Source of the DNA: Paenibacillus_E sp040812395
GTDB lineage: Bacteria; Bacillota; Bacilli; Paenibacillales; NBRC-103111
Length of the DNA stretch: 64,000 nt
Direction of reading: 5' to 3'
Assembly: GCF_040812395.1 (NCBI RefSeq)
Contig: NZ_JBFNXH010000005.1
Span: 1-64,000, forward strand
Part shown: positions 16,521-25,506 of the stretch, piece by piece
Layout of the letters: the number at the start of each line of letters is the position of its first letter
How positions within the stretch are numbered: the first letter of the stretch is position 1
Position numbers and translations under genes: made by a program
Notes under the pieces: generated by a model
Told to the model about the DNA's origin: nothing
The model's database searches: none
Seen by the model: the letters and a program-made list of their open reading frames with translations, nothing else

Positions 16521-19500
16521 TTAAAAAAAGTTCCAGCCGGGCAGCCAACGCAGGAAGAACGAGTACTTAGCAGGAATGATCATCCCGGATAAAATCGGAT
16601 AGAACAGAATGAATAGCACGAACACGGCAACCAGATAACCATATACATATTTTCTTCTGTGGAGCGGACCTTCCTCCAGGTACTCTTTCACATAGTAAGT
16701 CAAAATAAGGATCAGGAACGGAACCATCGCGAAGTAATGATAAATGAACGTTAGCCTTGGCACCAAAATCCACGGCAAATATTGTGAGCAGTACGCGATG
16801 AGCAGCATGCGCAACTTTTTATCTTTTCGGCGGAACACCACATAAAACGAAAGCACAACGGAAACGAATCCCGGCCACCAAACCAGCGGATTCCCGAAAG
16901 ATATAATGCTGGATAGCATCCCCTCCGGCATCAGCTTCGCTTGATAATACCAGATCGGCCTAAGCATCATCGGCCATTCCCACCACGGGGATGCGAATGG
17001 GTGCGTCGCCACGAGATCCTTATGATAGTTATACATATGCACCTGGTAAGTAACGACATCCTTCAAGTCGTGCCCCGGCCCAGGAACCATCATGAACGGA
17101 ATGTAGGATAACGTATAGACGCCAAGCGGAATAACGACAAATGTAAGCACGCACCAAGCGATGGTAAGCAGCGTGTTTCTGGCGAAGAGCTTCCGCACGA
17201 GCTGCAGCCGGTCGCGCTCACCATCCGTGAGCGGCAGGCGCCCAGCTTTTGATAGGGATGTCCCCCGGGATTCCCCACCCCCCGGGGCCTTATCTTCGCT
17301 CAGCAATTTGCCTGCAAACCTGTACTCGCTGAAACGCTCCAGCAGCGATAAAAGCAGCAGCAGCGCGAGCCCTGCGCCTCCATAAATGACAATCCATTTG
17401 GAAGCGGCGCCAATCCCAAAAAACAATCCGGAAAGCCCCAGCGGCACCAGTGTCGCCCAAAGCCGTTCCCGATAAAAACTAAGCATGGAATAGCGATACA
17501 TGTAGTAAAACATCAGCATGATGAAAAACACGCCATATACATCAATCGTCGCGATTCGCGTCTGCGCAAAGTGCATGAAATCGAACGTAAGGAGAAACGC
17601 AGCGATAAACGCATACTCCGAACGCCCAAACATTCGCTTCGCGAACACATACATGATCGGAATCATGCCGACACCGAACAGAGTGCCTATGATTCTCCAT
17701 CCGAAAGGATTCAGGCCGAAGACATAAATCCCAATCGAGATGAGAATCTTGCCTAGCGGCGGATGCGTGCTTTCATAAGGTTCAATTTGATGCAGATGTT
17801 CATATGCGGTTCTGGCATGATAGATCTCGTCAAAATACGAGCCTTCCATATAGGTAGGCGTGTAAGGCACTACGCTGCCTTCATCGAATAGAAGGGCAGG
17901 TTTCCCTTCATCGTTAGCGTTCGTTTCTTGTTCAGTTACCTGAGCCACTGGCAGAACCGATGTGTCTCCATCTCCGAAAATGCCCACTTCATGTAAATGC
18001 AGCGCGGCGTTTTCCTGAGAATCGATCGTGATCTTCACGTATCTCGCGTCATGCTTAGGTTCTACCGTATGCCATGCTAATACCTTCGCATGATCGGATT
18101 TCACCGCAATCGGATCGCTCCATGTTTTCCCATCTTGTGAAAACCAATAGGAATAAGAGCCTTCTCCAACACCTGCAAAGCTGTTAATTCTTGTAATGGT
18201 ATGTGACCCGCCGAGATCGGCGATGACGGCTTCCCCGGCTTTGGCCGGCTTCCAGAAAGTTGTTGGATCCTTGTGTCCACCAAGATGAAACAAAGCAATA
18301 AGTGTATATACAAGCACTAGTGCGCCAACGTAGATCATATCTTTTTTCGAGAAAAATCTTCCCTTGCCGCTCCGCTCGACACCGTCTTCTCTCGGATTAA
18401 ACATAGCTTTCCACCGTTCGGAAACTGAAGACTTATTGATTTCAGGCTGCTGCGCATTCCTGTCTTTCGCAGGTTCCTGTTGTTGTGATCGTGATCCCAC
18501 AAAAAGCCTCCATCCCAATAAGCATGCATAAACGAATAAAATCACATTTATAGCTGATGTCATTAGCATCAACGAATCATAACGCGGAATGTGATAATCG
18601 TGGTGAAAATTGCGCGAGAGCACATCCGCTAAATTGACAAAGTGAGTCACGCTAAATCCAATAAACAACCATAAAATCCTTCGATCTTTGAGGTAGATGA
18701 AGCTTGTAAGCGCCAGCAGCAGCCCGTAATGCAAATAACGTTCGTGCATTTTGGTCATGCACATGAAAACAGCCGTTATAAACAGGAAAGCGATATACAA
18801 TAATGCACCGCGTTGTCCCTTGCTTCGTATGTACAAATAACTCGTGTATACAATCGCTAGCGCCATCAGCACCCAGCCTATCATTTGATAGGAAATGGGC
18901 CCTGCCCCTTTCGTCATCTCAATAAAGTTGCCGCCTAGGAGGGCCATCAAATTAAAGGCATTGAGCGAAGCGTACGGATAGGACGCCAGTGTACCTGAAT
19001 ACAGTTCAATCAGCCAGCCATATCCTCTTCCCATCGAAAATGGAAGCGCAAACACAGCGATTGTCGCTGCTCCGCTCAGAACGCTTAACAGGAAAGTCAT
19101 CAGGCTCCGTTTGCGGACGACATCCAGAAGCAGAAAGATCCCGAACAACAACGCCTGAGGCTTCAACAAAATCGATAAAGCCATCCATACCGAGGCTTGA
19201 GGCAGCTTTCCCTGTTGCTGCAATAAGAATGTAACCAAAATAAATAACATAAAAAAAGAGTCAATTTGCCCCCAAATCGCCGAGTTCACCCAAATCGCAG
19301 GATCAAACGCAAACAAAGCAGCCAATCCAAATGCTTGCAGCCACAATCCGGCGCCTGCCCTCGCGTTTATAGCCAACCGATATACGATGAACGCGCTTGC
19401 CAAATCAGCCATCATTGCTGGCAGCTTTAAGATCAACAACGATTCGCTGCTTATCCACGGAATAGCAAGCTTGTGGTGAAGCAGCCCGACCAAATAGAGC

Positions 19501-19736
19501 ACGTACATATACCCGGGTGGATAGTCCAGAAAATAGTCTTTAGCATTCGAATACAAACCAGTTAGACCCACTGTATAGGCGCGGTCTGACCACGCTAAAA
19601 ACGTTTGCACATCCGTTTCGTAACCGATCCAGACAGGTGCTATGATTAGCCTAAACAGTAGTGCTGCGAACAGAAGAATGCCTAGGAGCAGCATTCGGTG
19701 AGGAGGGCTCCCCCATTGCTTGAACGAGCTTAACAT
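16521..19736 (-). CDS. Double GT-C glycosyltransferase with discoidin-like middle domain
   Basis: A 1071-residue multi-pass protein. Residues 1-440 form a GT-C mannosyltransferase-like unit (ETDVQTFLAWSDRA acidic loop, DYPPGY, IWGQIDSFF, about ten membrane helices). Residues about 500-525 are a further helix, and 530-640 a non-membrane F5/8-like beta domain (SYSYWFSQDGKTWSDP, RYVKITIDS). Residues 660-1071 form a second GT-C unit of the PMT type (YFDEIYHARTAYE, THPPLGK). It probably transfers sugar from a lipid carrier to extracytoplasmic protein or polymer. The ATG has AAGGAGA upstream. A GC-rich Gly/Pro/Ser linker (about 17255-17310) interrupts the second unit. Confidence 0.82.
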   Translation of the reverse strand: MLSSFKQWGSPPHRMLLLGILLFAALLFRLIIAPVWIGYETDVQTFLAWSDRAYTVGLTGLYSNAKDYFLDYPPGYMYVLYLVGLLHHKLAIPWISSESLLILKLPAMMADLASAFIVYRLAINARAGAGLWLQAFGLAALFAFDPAIWVNSAIWGQIDSFFMLFILVTFLLQQQGKLPQASVWMALSILLKPQALLFGIFLLLDVVRKRSLMTFLLSVLSGAATIAVFALPFSMGRGYGWLIELYSGTLASYPYASLNAFNLMALLGGNFIEMTKGAGPISYQMIGWVLMALAIVYTSYLYIRSKGQRGALLYIAFLFITAVFMCMTKMHERYLHYGLLLALTSFIYLKDRRILWLFIGFSVTHFVNLADVLSRNFHHDYHIPRYDSLMLMTSAINVILFVYACLLGWRLFVGSRSQQQEPAKDRNAQQPEINKSSVSERWKAMFNPREDGVERSGKGRFFSKKDMIYVGALVLVYTLIALFHLGGHKDPTTFWKPAKAGEAVIADLGGSHTITRINSFAGVGEGSYSYWFSQDGKTWSDPIAVKSDHAKVLAWHTVEPKHDARYVKITIDSQENAALHLHEVGIFGDGDTSVLPVAQVTEQETNANDEGKPALLFDEGSVVPYTPTYMEGSYFDEIYHARTAYEHLHQIEPYESTHPPLGKILISIGIYVFGLNPFGWRIIGTLFGVGMIPIMYVFAKRMFGRSEYAFIAAFLLTFDFMHFAQTRIATIDVYGVFFIMLMFYYMYRYSMLSFYRERLWATLVPLGLSGLFFGIGAASKWIVIYGGAGLALLLLLSLLERFSEYRFAGKLLSEDKAPGGGESRGTSLSKAGRLPLTDGERDRLQLVRKLFARNTLLTIAWCVLTFVVIPLGVYTLSYIPFMMVPGPGHDLKDVVTYQVHMYNYHKDLVATHPFASPWWEWPMMLRPIWYYQAKLMPEGMLSSIISFGNPLVWWPGFVSVVLSFYVVFRRKDKKLRMLLIAYCSQYLPWILVPRLTFIYHYFAMVPFLILILTYYVKEYLEEGPLHRRKYVYGYLVAVFVLFILFYPILSGMIIPAKYSFFLRWLPGWNFF

Positions 19737-19803
19737 GCGATATTCTCCTTTTCCCCAAACATGACTAATCCTATTATACTCGTCCACTTCCCCACAGAAA
19801 AGG

Positions 19804-19832
19804 AAAAAAGCACCGATCGCCAGGTCAGTGCT
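19804..19832 (-). terminator. Terminator of the small gene at 19825
   Basis: AGCACTGA and TCGGTGCT arms followed by T residues on the minus strand; the stop codon lies in the first arm. Confidence 0.75.
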
Positions 19833-20052
19833 TAGGCTCAAGCTTTTCGATGCGTTCACATATTTCATGCAGCCAATCATAATCTCCTGTGAGCGATGCG
19901 CAAAGCGATAAATTTTCTAGTTTTAATCGGCTCCACACATAGGTCGCATTCGCTTCCAAACACAGCATCAGCTCATCCTGCTCCGTTCGTGACAACTCCC
20001 TCGCTCTGCGCAAAGTCCATAACTCTGCCATACGTTGATGAACAGCCAACAT
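19825..20052 (-). CDS. Small helical protein, unknown (DUF7667-like)
   Basis: A 75-residue helical protein starting MLAVHQRMAELW, with LSRTEQDELMLCLEANATYVW and ENLSLCASLTGDYDWLHEIC. It resembles a small protein family seen in Paenibacillus (DUF7667 from memory); function unknown. An AGGAGG-like site (CAGGAGGGC) precedes the ATG. Single gene. Confidence 0.65.
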   Translation of the reverse strand: MLAVHQRMAELWTLRRARELSRTEQDELMLCLEANATYVWSRLKLENLSLCASLTGDYDWLHEICERIEKLEPKH

Positions 20053-20158
20053 CGTCCAAATGCCCTCCTGCTTGTATAGTGGCTAACATTATGCAGTATG
20101 GACAAAGAACAGTGTTGTGAAACAAGGTAATGCAAAGCAGAACAAGCTACAAGTAAAC

Positions 20159-21082
20159 TTAAGTTCGTACAATGTCCCCTCTGCTTTTGTGAATATCCGA
20201 CAGTGGATACATGGGGAGAATGACGTTCAAGAAACCTTGCAGGATCGGCGAAATATCCCTCTTCCTCCAAGCAAGAGAAATGCGGTACACGGGCTCATTT
20301 ACGCCTTGAATTGGCCTATAAGCGATATCATTTCTCAAATGAACAGCCGATTCATGCACCATGGCAATACCCATTCCGGAAGATACCAGTGACAACACCG
20401 TAACCATATTGACTGCCGTTTGTATAATGTGCGGGCTTATTCCGGCTTTCATGCATATATGGATCATGGCATCATAATAGGCGGTGCCAGTCTCTCTTGT
20501 TGTTGAGATAAAAGGCTCTCCCTCCAGATCAGACATTGCGATTTCAGGCTTGTCGGCCAACCTGTGATCAATCGGCAACGCAATCCGAACGGATTCCTCC
20601 CGGATCACGTGAAATTGCAGTTCCGGCTGATCCAACGGCACGCCTACGATTCCGACCGAAAGGCTTCCATCCTGAAGGGCGCGGATTTGTGCAGATGAGT
20701 TCAGCGTGTGCAGATTCACGTCGACCTCAGGATAACAAGCACGATACGCCCGGATAACTTGTGGAAGGATATCCCAAACTGTTGACTCAACGAAACCGAC
20801 AGCTAGTGTTCCGCTCTCGCCTGAGAGCGCCCGCTTTACGGTTTGGATGGCATGATCCGATTGAGCAGCCAGCACTTTCACCTCATCCAAAAAAAGTTGC
20901 CCCGCCTCTGTGAGCTTGACGCTGCGTTTAGTCCGAATGAGAAGTTTCCCACCGAGTTCTCGTTCAAGTTGAATGATCTGTTGACTTAGTGCGGGTTGTG
21001 CGATTCCGACACGGGACGCGGCTCGACCGAAGTGCAGTTCCTCTGCAACGGCAATAAAATAGTTGACTTGTCTAAGCTCCAT
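20159..21082 (-). CDS. LysR-family transcriptional regulator
   Basis: A 307-residue LysR regulator. The winged helix-turn-helix is at residues 1-60 (LRQVNYFIAVAEELHFGRAASRVGIAQPALSQQI) and an effector-binding periplasmic-fold domain at about 88-295. AAAGGGG precedes the ATG at 21082. It is divergent from the broken dehydrogenase at 21203, the usual arrangement for a LysR protein and its target. The benzoate/cat-type branch (BenM/CatR-like) is the closest by general look, but the ligand is unknown. Confidence 0.9.
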   Translation of the reverse strand: MELRQVNYFIAVAEELHFGRAASRVGIAQPALSQQIIQLERELGGKLLIRTKRSVKLTEAGQLFLDEVKVLAAQSDHAIQTVKRALSGESGTLAVGFVESTVWDILPQVIRAYRACYPEVDVNLHTLNSSAQIRALQDGSLSVGIVGVPLDQPELQFHVIREESVRIALPIDHRLADKPEIAMSDLEGEPFISTTRETGTAYYDAMIHICMKAGISPHIIQTAVNMVTVLSLVSSGMGIAMVHESAVHLRNDIAYRPIQGVNEPVYRISLAWRKRDISPILQGFLNVILPMYPLSDIHKSRGDIVRT

Positions 21083-21202
21083 GTCCAATCCCCTTTAATC
21101 ATATGATCAGCTTATTACAGCCATACAAAAAAGATATTTCACTTCTTATTTCTCCCATTCTACAATAAAATCCGAGTCTATTGTTAGGAGGAGGATTTAA
21201 CT

Positions 21203-21956
21203 ATGACCCCTAATCGAATCGCCATTGTCACAGGCGGCAGCAGCGGAATCGGCTTCGAAATTGCCAGGAAGCTGGTTCAGCAAGAAGTCTTGGTCATCCT
21301 CGTAGGGCGAGGAGAGGAAGCTCTTGCAGCGGCCACTGAAGATTTGGGTAACGGCACTCGCTGGATCAAGGCCGACGTTAGTGATCGCTCAGATGTGGAA
21401 TCGCTTATCAGAAAGGTCGCCGAGTGGACCTCCTATGTGAATATTCTGGTCAATAATGCAGGTTCAAGTGGCAATGTAACCACACAAACCCTATCCCATG
21501 AAACGGAAACGACTTGGAATGAGGTCATCGCCGCCAATTTAACAAGCGCTTACCTCATGACGGCGGCTGTCGCTCCGTATTTAACCCGTCCTGGCGGACG
21601 AATCGTGAACATCAGTTCAATCGCAGCATTCAGCGGCGGCAGCGGTGCGGGATCATTGGCGTATGCGGCGGCGAAGTCCGGCCTGCACGGGCTCACCTAT
21701 GCTTCGGCACGCGAATTGAGCGGAGAAGGCATCACAGTCAATGCGATCGCGCCTGGACTAATCATTGACACGAAATTTTTCAAGAATGGTTTAACCGAGG
21801 ATCGGCTGAACAGAGTCATTGCCCAAAACGCCAGCGGCACGCGCCGGCCGTACCGAAGATATCGCAGAAGCTGTCCTTTATTTGGTATCACCAGATGCAT
21901 CCTTCGTCACTGGAGAAATTCTAAACGTCAATGGAGAATGGCTCTTTGGCCGGTAA
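21203..21956 (+). pseudogene. Short-chain dehydrogenase, frameshifted
   Basis: An SDR-family oxidoreductase with TGGSSGIGFEI (NAD(P) loop), NNAGSSG, and catalytic Ser plus YAAAKSG (Tyr/Lys). The reading frame is intact to about 21840. There, inside the GC-rich tract after NASG, it shifts: the proper C-terminus GRTEDIAEAVLYLVSPD...FVTGEILNVNGEW continues in the next frame to TAA at 21954-21956, while the original frame runs to 22066 with no SDR-like sequence. One extra base or a two-base loss explains it. The active-site residues precede the shift, but the C-terminal substrate loop and last strand are lost. Confidence 0.88.
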
Positions 21957-21980
21957 CTTGCGGAAACAACTGCTGCTCTG

Positions 21981-22023
21981 AAAAAAAAGACCGGGACTCT
22001 TTATTTTTCAAGGAGTCCCCGTC
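21981..22023 (-). terminator. Terminator of the 14-gene biosynthetic operon
   Basis: GACGGGGACTC and GAGTCCCGGTC arms followed on the minus strand by eight T residues, 33 bases after the last operon gene. It overlaps no other gene's end in that direction. Confidence 0.88.
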
Positions 22024-22055
22024 AACTAATTGGAGCTTAAACTATTCCACATTCC

Positions 22056-23075
22056 CTAAACGATAACAGGCAGCGTCTTAAGCGACTCGACTACACGATG
22101 AATCTGCTCATACTCATTTTGCTTAATTTGGTTCAGCAATTGTATGACAGCATGCAAATTATCTTTATTTCTGGATCTATAAAACTTAATCAGCATATTT
22201 CTAGCTGACTCGCTGCTTTTTTCAATCTCCTTAAACTTCTCGTAAAAACCAGCTTCCCGGTCCAAGTAACCGCGTTCAATCAAGAATTGGATTCTTTCCG
22301 ACATGCAGTGCTTGTGCTCCCACAACATATGCGCATAGCGCAGGTCGACGTACCCGTCCGGATTTTGCAACAAATGCTCCATATACAATTGGAGGATCGG
22401 GTAAGTATCCATGCCAAATATTATAGTTGACTCTGGCTCCGCCAGGAGTCGGTATTTGGCCGCACTATCTCGCGCATACAAATAATCCTCTAATCCCTCA
22501 ATGACCACTTTAATATCAAAGGTAAACGTGCCCTTTTCATTAAATTGATAGAGATAAATCTGTTCGCAAGGGTTCGGAATATGATCCAAATGGTGATACC
22601 CTTTCTCAAATTCTGCAAAACTTATGACCGATTTATCAAATATCAGCCTCTCATTATAGCCAAGAAGATTAAATGTTTCCTGTTCATCATCGAAACCATA
22701 GACAAGAACGTCGTGTGTCCGGTTAAATTTCTGGTAAGGAACACGGTTAGGCACGTAAAATTCATCTAGGTTTAAATATACATAATGTCCGAGGCTCAAT
22801 GAATCCTTCACAAAATCCACAATCGAAGTCCGAAAAGTGGGGAAAATCCCTCTATCCAACCGCTGAACCTTTAACCAAGGATTATAAGCGTAATCCAATT
22901 CGTAAAAGGCAAATGGGACCGGATGCGTCAAAAAATTTTGATGAGTCGATACTTGAATATAGTTACAGTAGATCCACTCCCAGCTCTTCTCGTGATTCAT
23001 TAGAATCGCAAGGGGAAACGCAGAAAACTGCCAGCATTTCATTGGCGGAATTTGAATGGGCAACTCCTTGGACAT
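22056..23075 (-). CDS. BtrH-like acyltransferase/peptidase-fold protein (copy B)
   Basis: A 339-residue protein with the N-terminal architecture of BtrH, the papain-like enzyme that moves an acyl chain from an acyl carrier protein to an amine in butirosin synthesis. The candidate nucleophile is C14 in MKCWQFSAF, with H121 in THDVLVYGFDDE, the His-plus-hydrophobic-strand motif of this fold. The second half is helical. Last gene of the operon, 16 bases after the ATP-grasp gene, with GGAGGTG upstream. It shares only the fold with copy A at 30420. The acceptor is unknown. Confidence 0.7.
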   Translation of the reverse strand: MSKELPIQIPPMKCWQFSAFPLAILMNHEKSWEWIYCNYIQVSTHQNFLTHPVPFAFYELDYAYNPWLKVQRLDRGIFPTFRTSIVDFVKDSLSLGHYVYLNLDEFYVPNRVPYQKFNRTHDVLVYGFDDEQETFNLLGYNERLIFDKSVISFAEFEKGYHHLDHIPNPCEQIYLYQFNEKGTFTFDIKVVIEGLEDYLYARDSAAKYRLLAEPESTIIFGMDTYPILQLYMEHLLQNPDGYVDLRYAHMLWEHKHCMSERIQFLIERGYLDREAGFYEKFKEIEKSSESARNMLIKFYRSRNKDNLHAVIQLLNQIKQNEYEQIHRVVESLKTLPVIV

Positions 23076-23091
23076 CGCTTTTACACCTCCA

Positions 23092-24462
23092 TCATGTGGT
23101 AGATAATGACTGGCGATTCGATAAGCTGTCGACTACCTCTTCAAGCTTAGTGCTATAACGTTCGTTGGTGTCCCACTCCTTGGCTATGATCAAAACAAAC
23201 AAGCGGCCTGTATATTTTCCGCTCCCCGCATCGCGTCTGGACGGCAAGGTCCCCGATGTATAGGCGATCACGCCTTCACCACTTTTACGATCATATAAGA
23301 TGCCGTTCTCTTCTAAGGCTTCTTTCAATTCCTTGTACGCAATGGGTTGTTCCGACAACACTTTCAAATACCGGGAGAACACTTTGCCTTCTTCAAGTAC
23401 GTGAGCGATAAACGAGATATAGGTTGACAACGTGAATCTGCCGTTAATTTCAATAATCGGGATAATCGTGTGCTCGCTTGTAATGATGGAATCAATGCCG
23501 GCGACACCTGTATATCCCATTCCGAACAAATAGGCGCCAATTTTTTCACCGTAGCTTTTGTATGCTTGCAGCGTATCGTCATTAAGGTCTGCCGGGACTT
23601 TGGATCCGATATAAACCGTATCCCGCAGTATTTGTTGTTTAATGGAAAACACATCGACAGAGCCGTCCGGCGCGATATAGATTTGGTAATTCACGTCCGC
23701 TTCTTTCTGATACCATCCCTCTACCAGCCATTTACTATCCGGATTGTTTCGGGATGATCGAGCCAATCTGCCCAGTAAAGAAGATAGCTTGTCCTCACTA
23801 TCAATGATATATAAACCTTTGCCCGATGCTCCATGAGGCTCTTTGATAATTACCTTTTCGAAAGCAGGCGAACTGCTTACTAATCTATCATATTCCTCCC
23901 TGATCTCCTGCACATTGGCGCAAATCTTGCCTTCACAAACCTCCAGCTCAAGCCGCTCAGCGATTTCTCGGTTGAATATTTTATCATTGACGGCTGCATT
24001 AACCTCCGAAGAAGCACCGATTAGACGGAGACCGCAATTTTCTGCAATTTGTTCCTCCAAACGGGTCACCGCATACGGCACGAAGTATACATCTTCACGC
24101 TCCGAGGAAATATCTATCAATTGTTGTTGAAGGCCTTTATCCTGTAAAACAAGCTCCGAAATGGGCGTCAACAAATCGTCCCCTTCAACGATCAGCATAC
24201 GCGGAATTGAGAAGCCAAGCTCCTGCAGCGCATTCAAATAGCTCACATCCGGCAGTTTCCTAAGAATCAAGACATCCTGCTCGCGGCACAATAGCAAATT
24301 CATTTCTTCCACGCGGTTTACAAGCATATCTTCGTTCTGATCAACGACACCAGCGCTTACACGGTTCCAATATTTCTCCGCACCAATATTTAGCAGCCAT
24401 ATGAGGATGCCCTTATCCCGCTGCGTCGTGAGATAGTTGACTAAGTGAAACGTATCCGCCAT
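23092..24462 (-). CDS. ATP-grasp amino acid:ACP ligase (BtrJ-like)
   Basis: A 456-residue ATP-grasp enzyme. A pre-grasp domain covers residues 1-150. The glycine-rich loop is at 211-216 (EPHGASGKG), and the Mg2+-binding motif is EINGR at 338-342. BtrJ in the butirosin pathway ligates glutamate to the carrier-protein thiol and later caps the chain with gamma-glutamate. Its neighbours (decarboxylase, FMN monooxygenase, ACPs, BtrH-like proteins) support that reading. AAGGGAGAG precedes the ATG. The substrate is inferred, not shown by sequence. Confidence 0.75.
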   Translation of the reverse strand: MADTFHLVNYLTTQRDKGILIWLLNIGAEKYWNRVSAGVVDQNEDMLVNRVEEMNLLLCREQDVLILRKLPDVSYLNALQELGFSIPRMLIVEGDDLLTPISELVLQDKGLQQQLIDISSEREDVYFVPYAVTRLEEQIAENCGLRLIGASSEVNAAVNDKIFNREIAERLELEVCEGKICANVQEIREEYDRLVSSSPAFEKVIIKEPHGASGKGLYIIDSEDKLSSLLGRLARSSRNNPDSKWLVEGWYQKEADVNYQIYIAPDGSVDVFSIKQQILRDTVYIGSKVPADLNDDTLQAYKSYGEKIGAYLFGMGYTGVAGIDSIITSEHTIIPIIEINGRFTLSTYISFIAHVLEEGKVFSRYLKVLSEQPIAYKELKEALEENGILYDRKSGEGVIAYTSGTLPSRRDAGSGKYTGRLFVLIIAKEWDTNERYSTKLEEVVDSLSNRQSLSTT

Positions 24463-24492
24463 TATTGCATACTCTCCCTTCTCCTACCAACG

Positions 24493-25506
24493 TCATCGCG
24501 TGCGTCTGAAAACCCGCTCAATATGCTCAAAATCCTGCTCTTCCGATAGGTTATTAATAATGAACTTGTTTACGCCAAGCTCCAAATATTTCAGCAAGTA
24601 GTCAGCAACGTCATCATAGCTCCCAACTAAAATCGGATTGAATTCCGCGCCGCTTTTAAAGCCTCCGAGCCAGTACACATCGTCATATAGCTCCTGTTCA
24701 ATTGCTAGAACAGCCATGTTCTTATTCCATACGGACTCCGACTTCGTTTTCAGCAAAGTGAGCCGCTCGCTTTTCTTCGTTATTTGATATTTGTTCGATG
24801 CATAATCCCACGCATCATCCTTCGTTTCTCTGGCAATAATGCCAATTCTCATGCCAAGATCAATCTGTTTGGCAGGGAACTTCTGCTGAACAAACGTCTG
24901 AAACTGATCGATCGGCCCGGGATGTGTAATAGCGATATCCGCTATCCGATGTGCAGTTTCAATCGAAGCATCGGAAGAACCCGACATAAATAACTTCGGC
25001 TTCAAATGTTCGGGGAGCGTCGGTTCCAGCTGCAGTCCGCCGATCTGGTAGAATTCGCCTTCATAATAGACCGGTCTCTTGGAAAACAGTAATAGATTCA
25101 GCACATCCGTATATTCGGAGATTCGTTTGTAACGAGAATCGTGGCTTGTGCGATCATTGATCTGCTGCAGTTCCTGCTCTTTGGCCCCGGCTATCAGATT
25201 CAGGTTTACTTGGCGACCAAATATGTAGGCAATCGATTGTATGATTTTAGCTGCGGTAAAAGGGGGAATCGTATAAGGTTGCAGCGCCACTAGCGGAATT
25301 AGCTTGCGGGTATGCTGAGCGATTGTGATCGCAAGCGTCCATGGATCGAGAATCTGATGATTATAATACAGCAGCGAACCATTCAGCCCGTACGCTTCCG
25401 TGTTTTGCGCAATTTTAATAATCGATTGCAAATAGATTTCTTCACTACCAGGCTGAAATTGCTCATTCGCGGGTATTTCCGAGTAAATGTCCACGTTATA
25501 AGACAC
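24493..25506 (-). CDS. Luciferase-like FMN monooxygenase (BtrO-like)
   Basis: A 337-residue bacterial-luciferase/SsuD-family (beta/alpha)8 protein. Typical blocks are GLNGSLLYYNH, VNLNLIAGAKEQE, YYEGEFYQIGG and LFMSGSSDASIETA. In butirosin synthesis BtrO hydroxylates the ACP-bound gamma-glutamyl-GABA chain next to the carboxyl, so here it could make a 2-hydroxy acid. It needs reduced FMN from a reductase not found in the operon. I start at the GTG at 25506, 7-10 bases after AAGGAGC; a GTG at 25515 touches that site. It overlaps the decarboxylase gene. Confidence 0.75.
   Translation of the reverse strand: MSYNVDIYSEIPANEQFQPGSEEIYLQSIIKIAQNTEAYGLNGSLLYYNHQILDPWTLAITIAQHTRKLIPLVALQPYTIPPFTAAKIIQSIAYIFGRQVNLNLIAGAKEQELQQINDRTSHDSRYKRISEYTDVLNLLLFSKRPVYYEGEFYQIGGLQLEPTLPEHLKPKLFMSGSSDASIETAHRIADIAITHPGPIDQFQTFVQQKFPAKQIDLGMRIGIIARETKDDAWDYASNKYQITKKSERLTLLKTKSESVWNKNMAVLAIEQELYDDVYWLGGFKSGAEFNPILVGSYDDVADYLLKYLELGVNKFIINNLSEEQDFEHIERVFRRTR

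Noticed and set aside
17255..17310. GC-rich Gly/Pro/Ser tract in the double glycosyltransferase as a mobile insertion
   Set aside because: No target duplication or terminal repeats are visible, and it fits a flexible loop between membrane helices.
21957..22066. Extension of the dehydrogenase reading frame to 22066
   Set aside because: This is the post-frameshift frame, without SDR similarity, and it runs into the terminator and end of the opposite operon.
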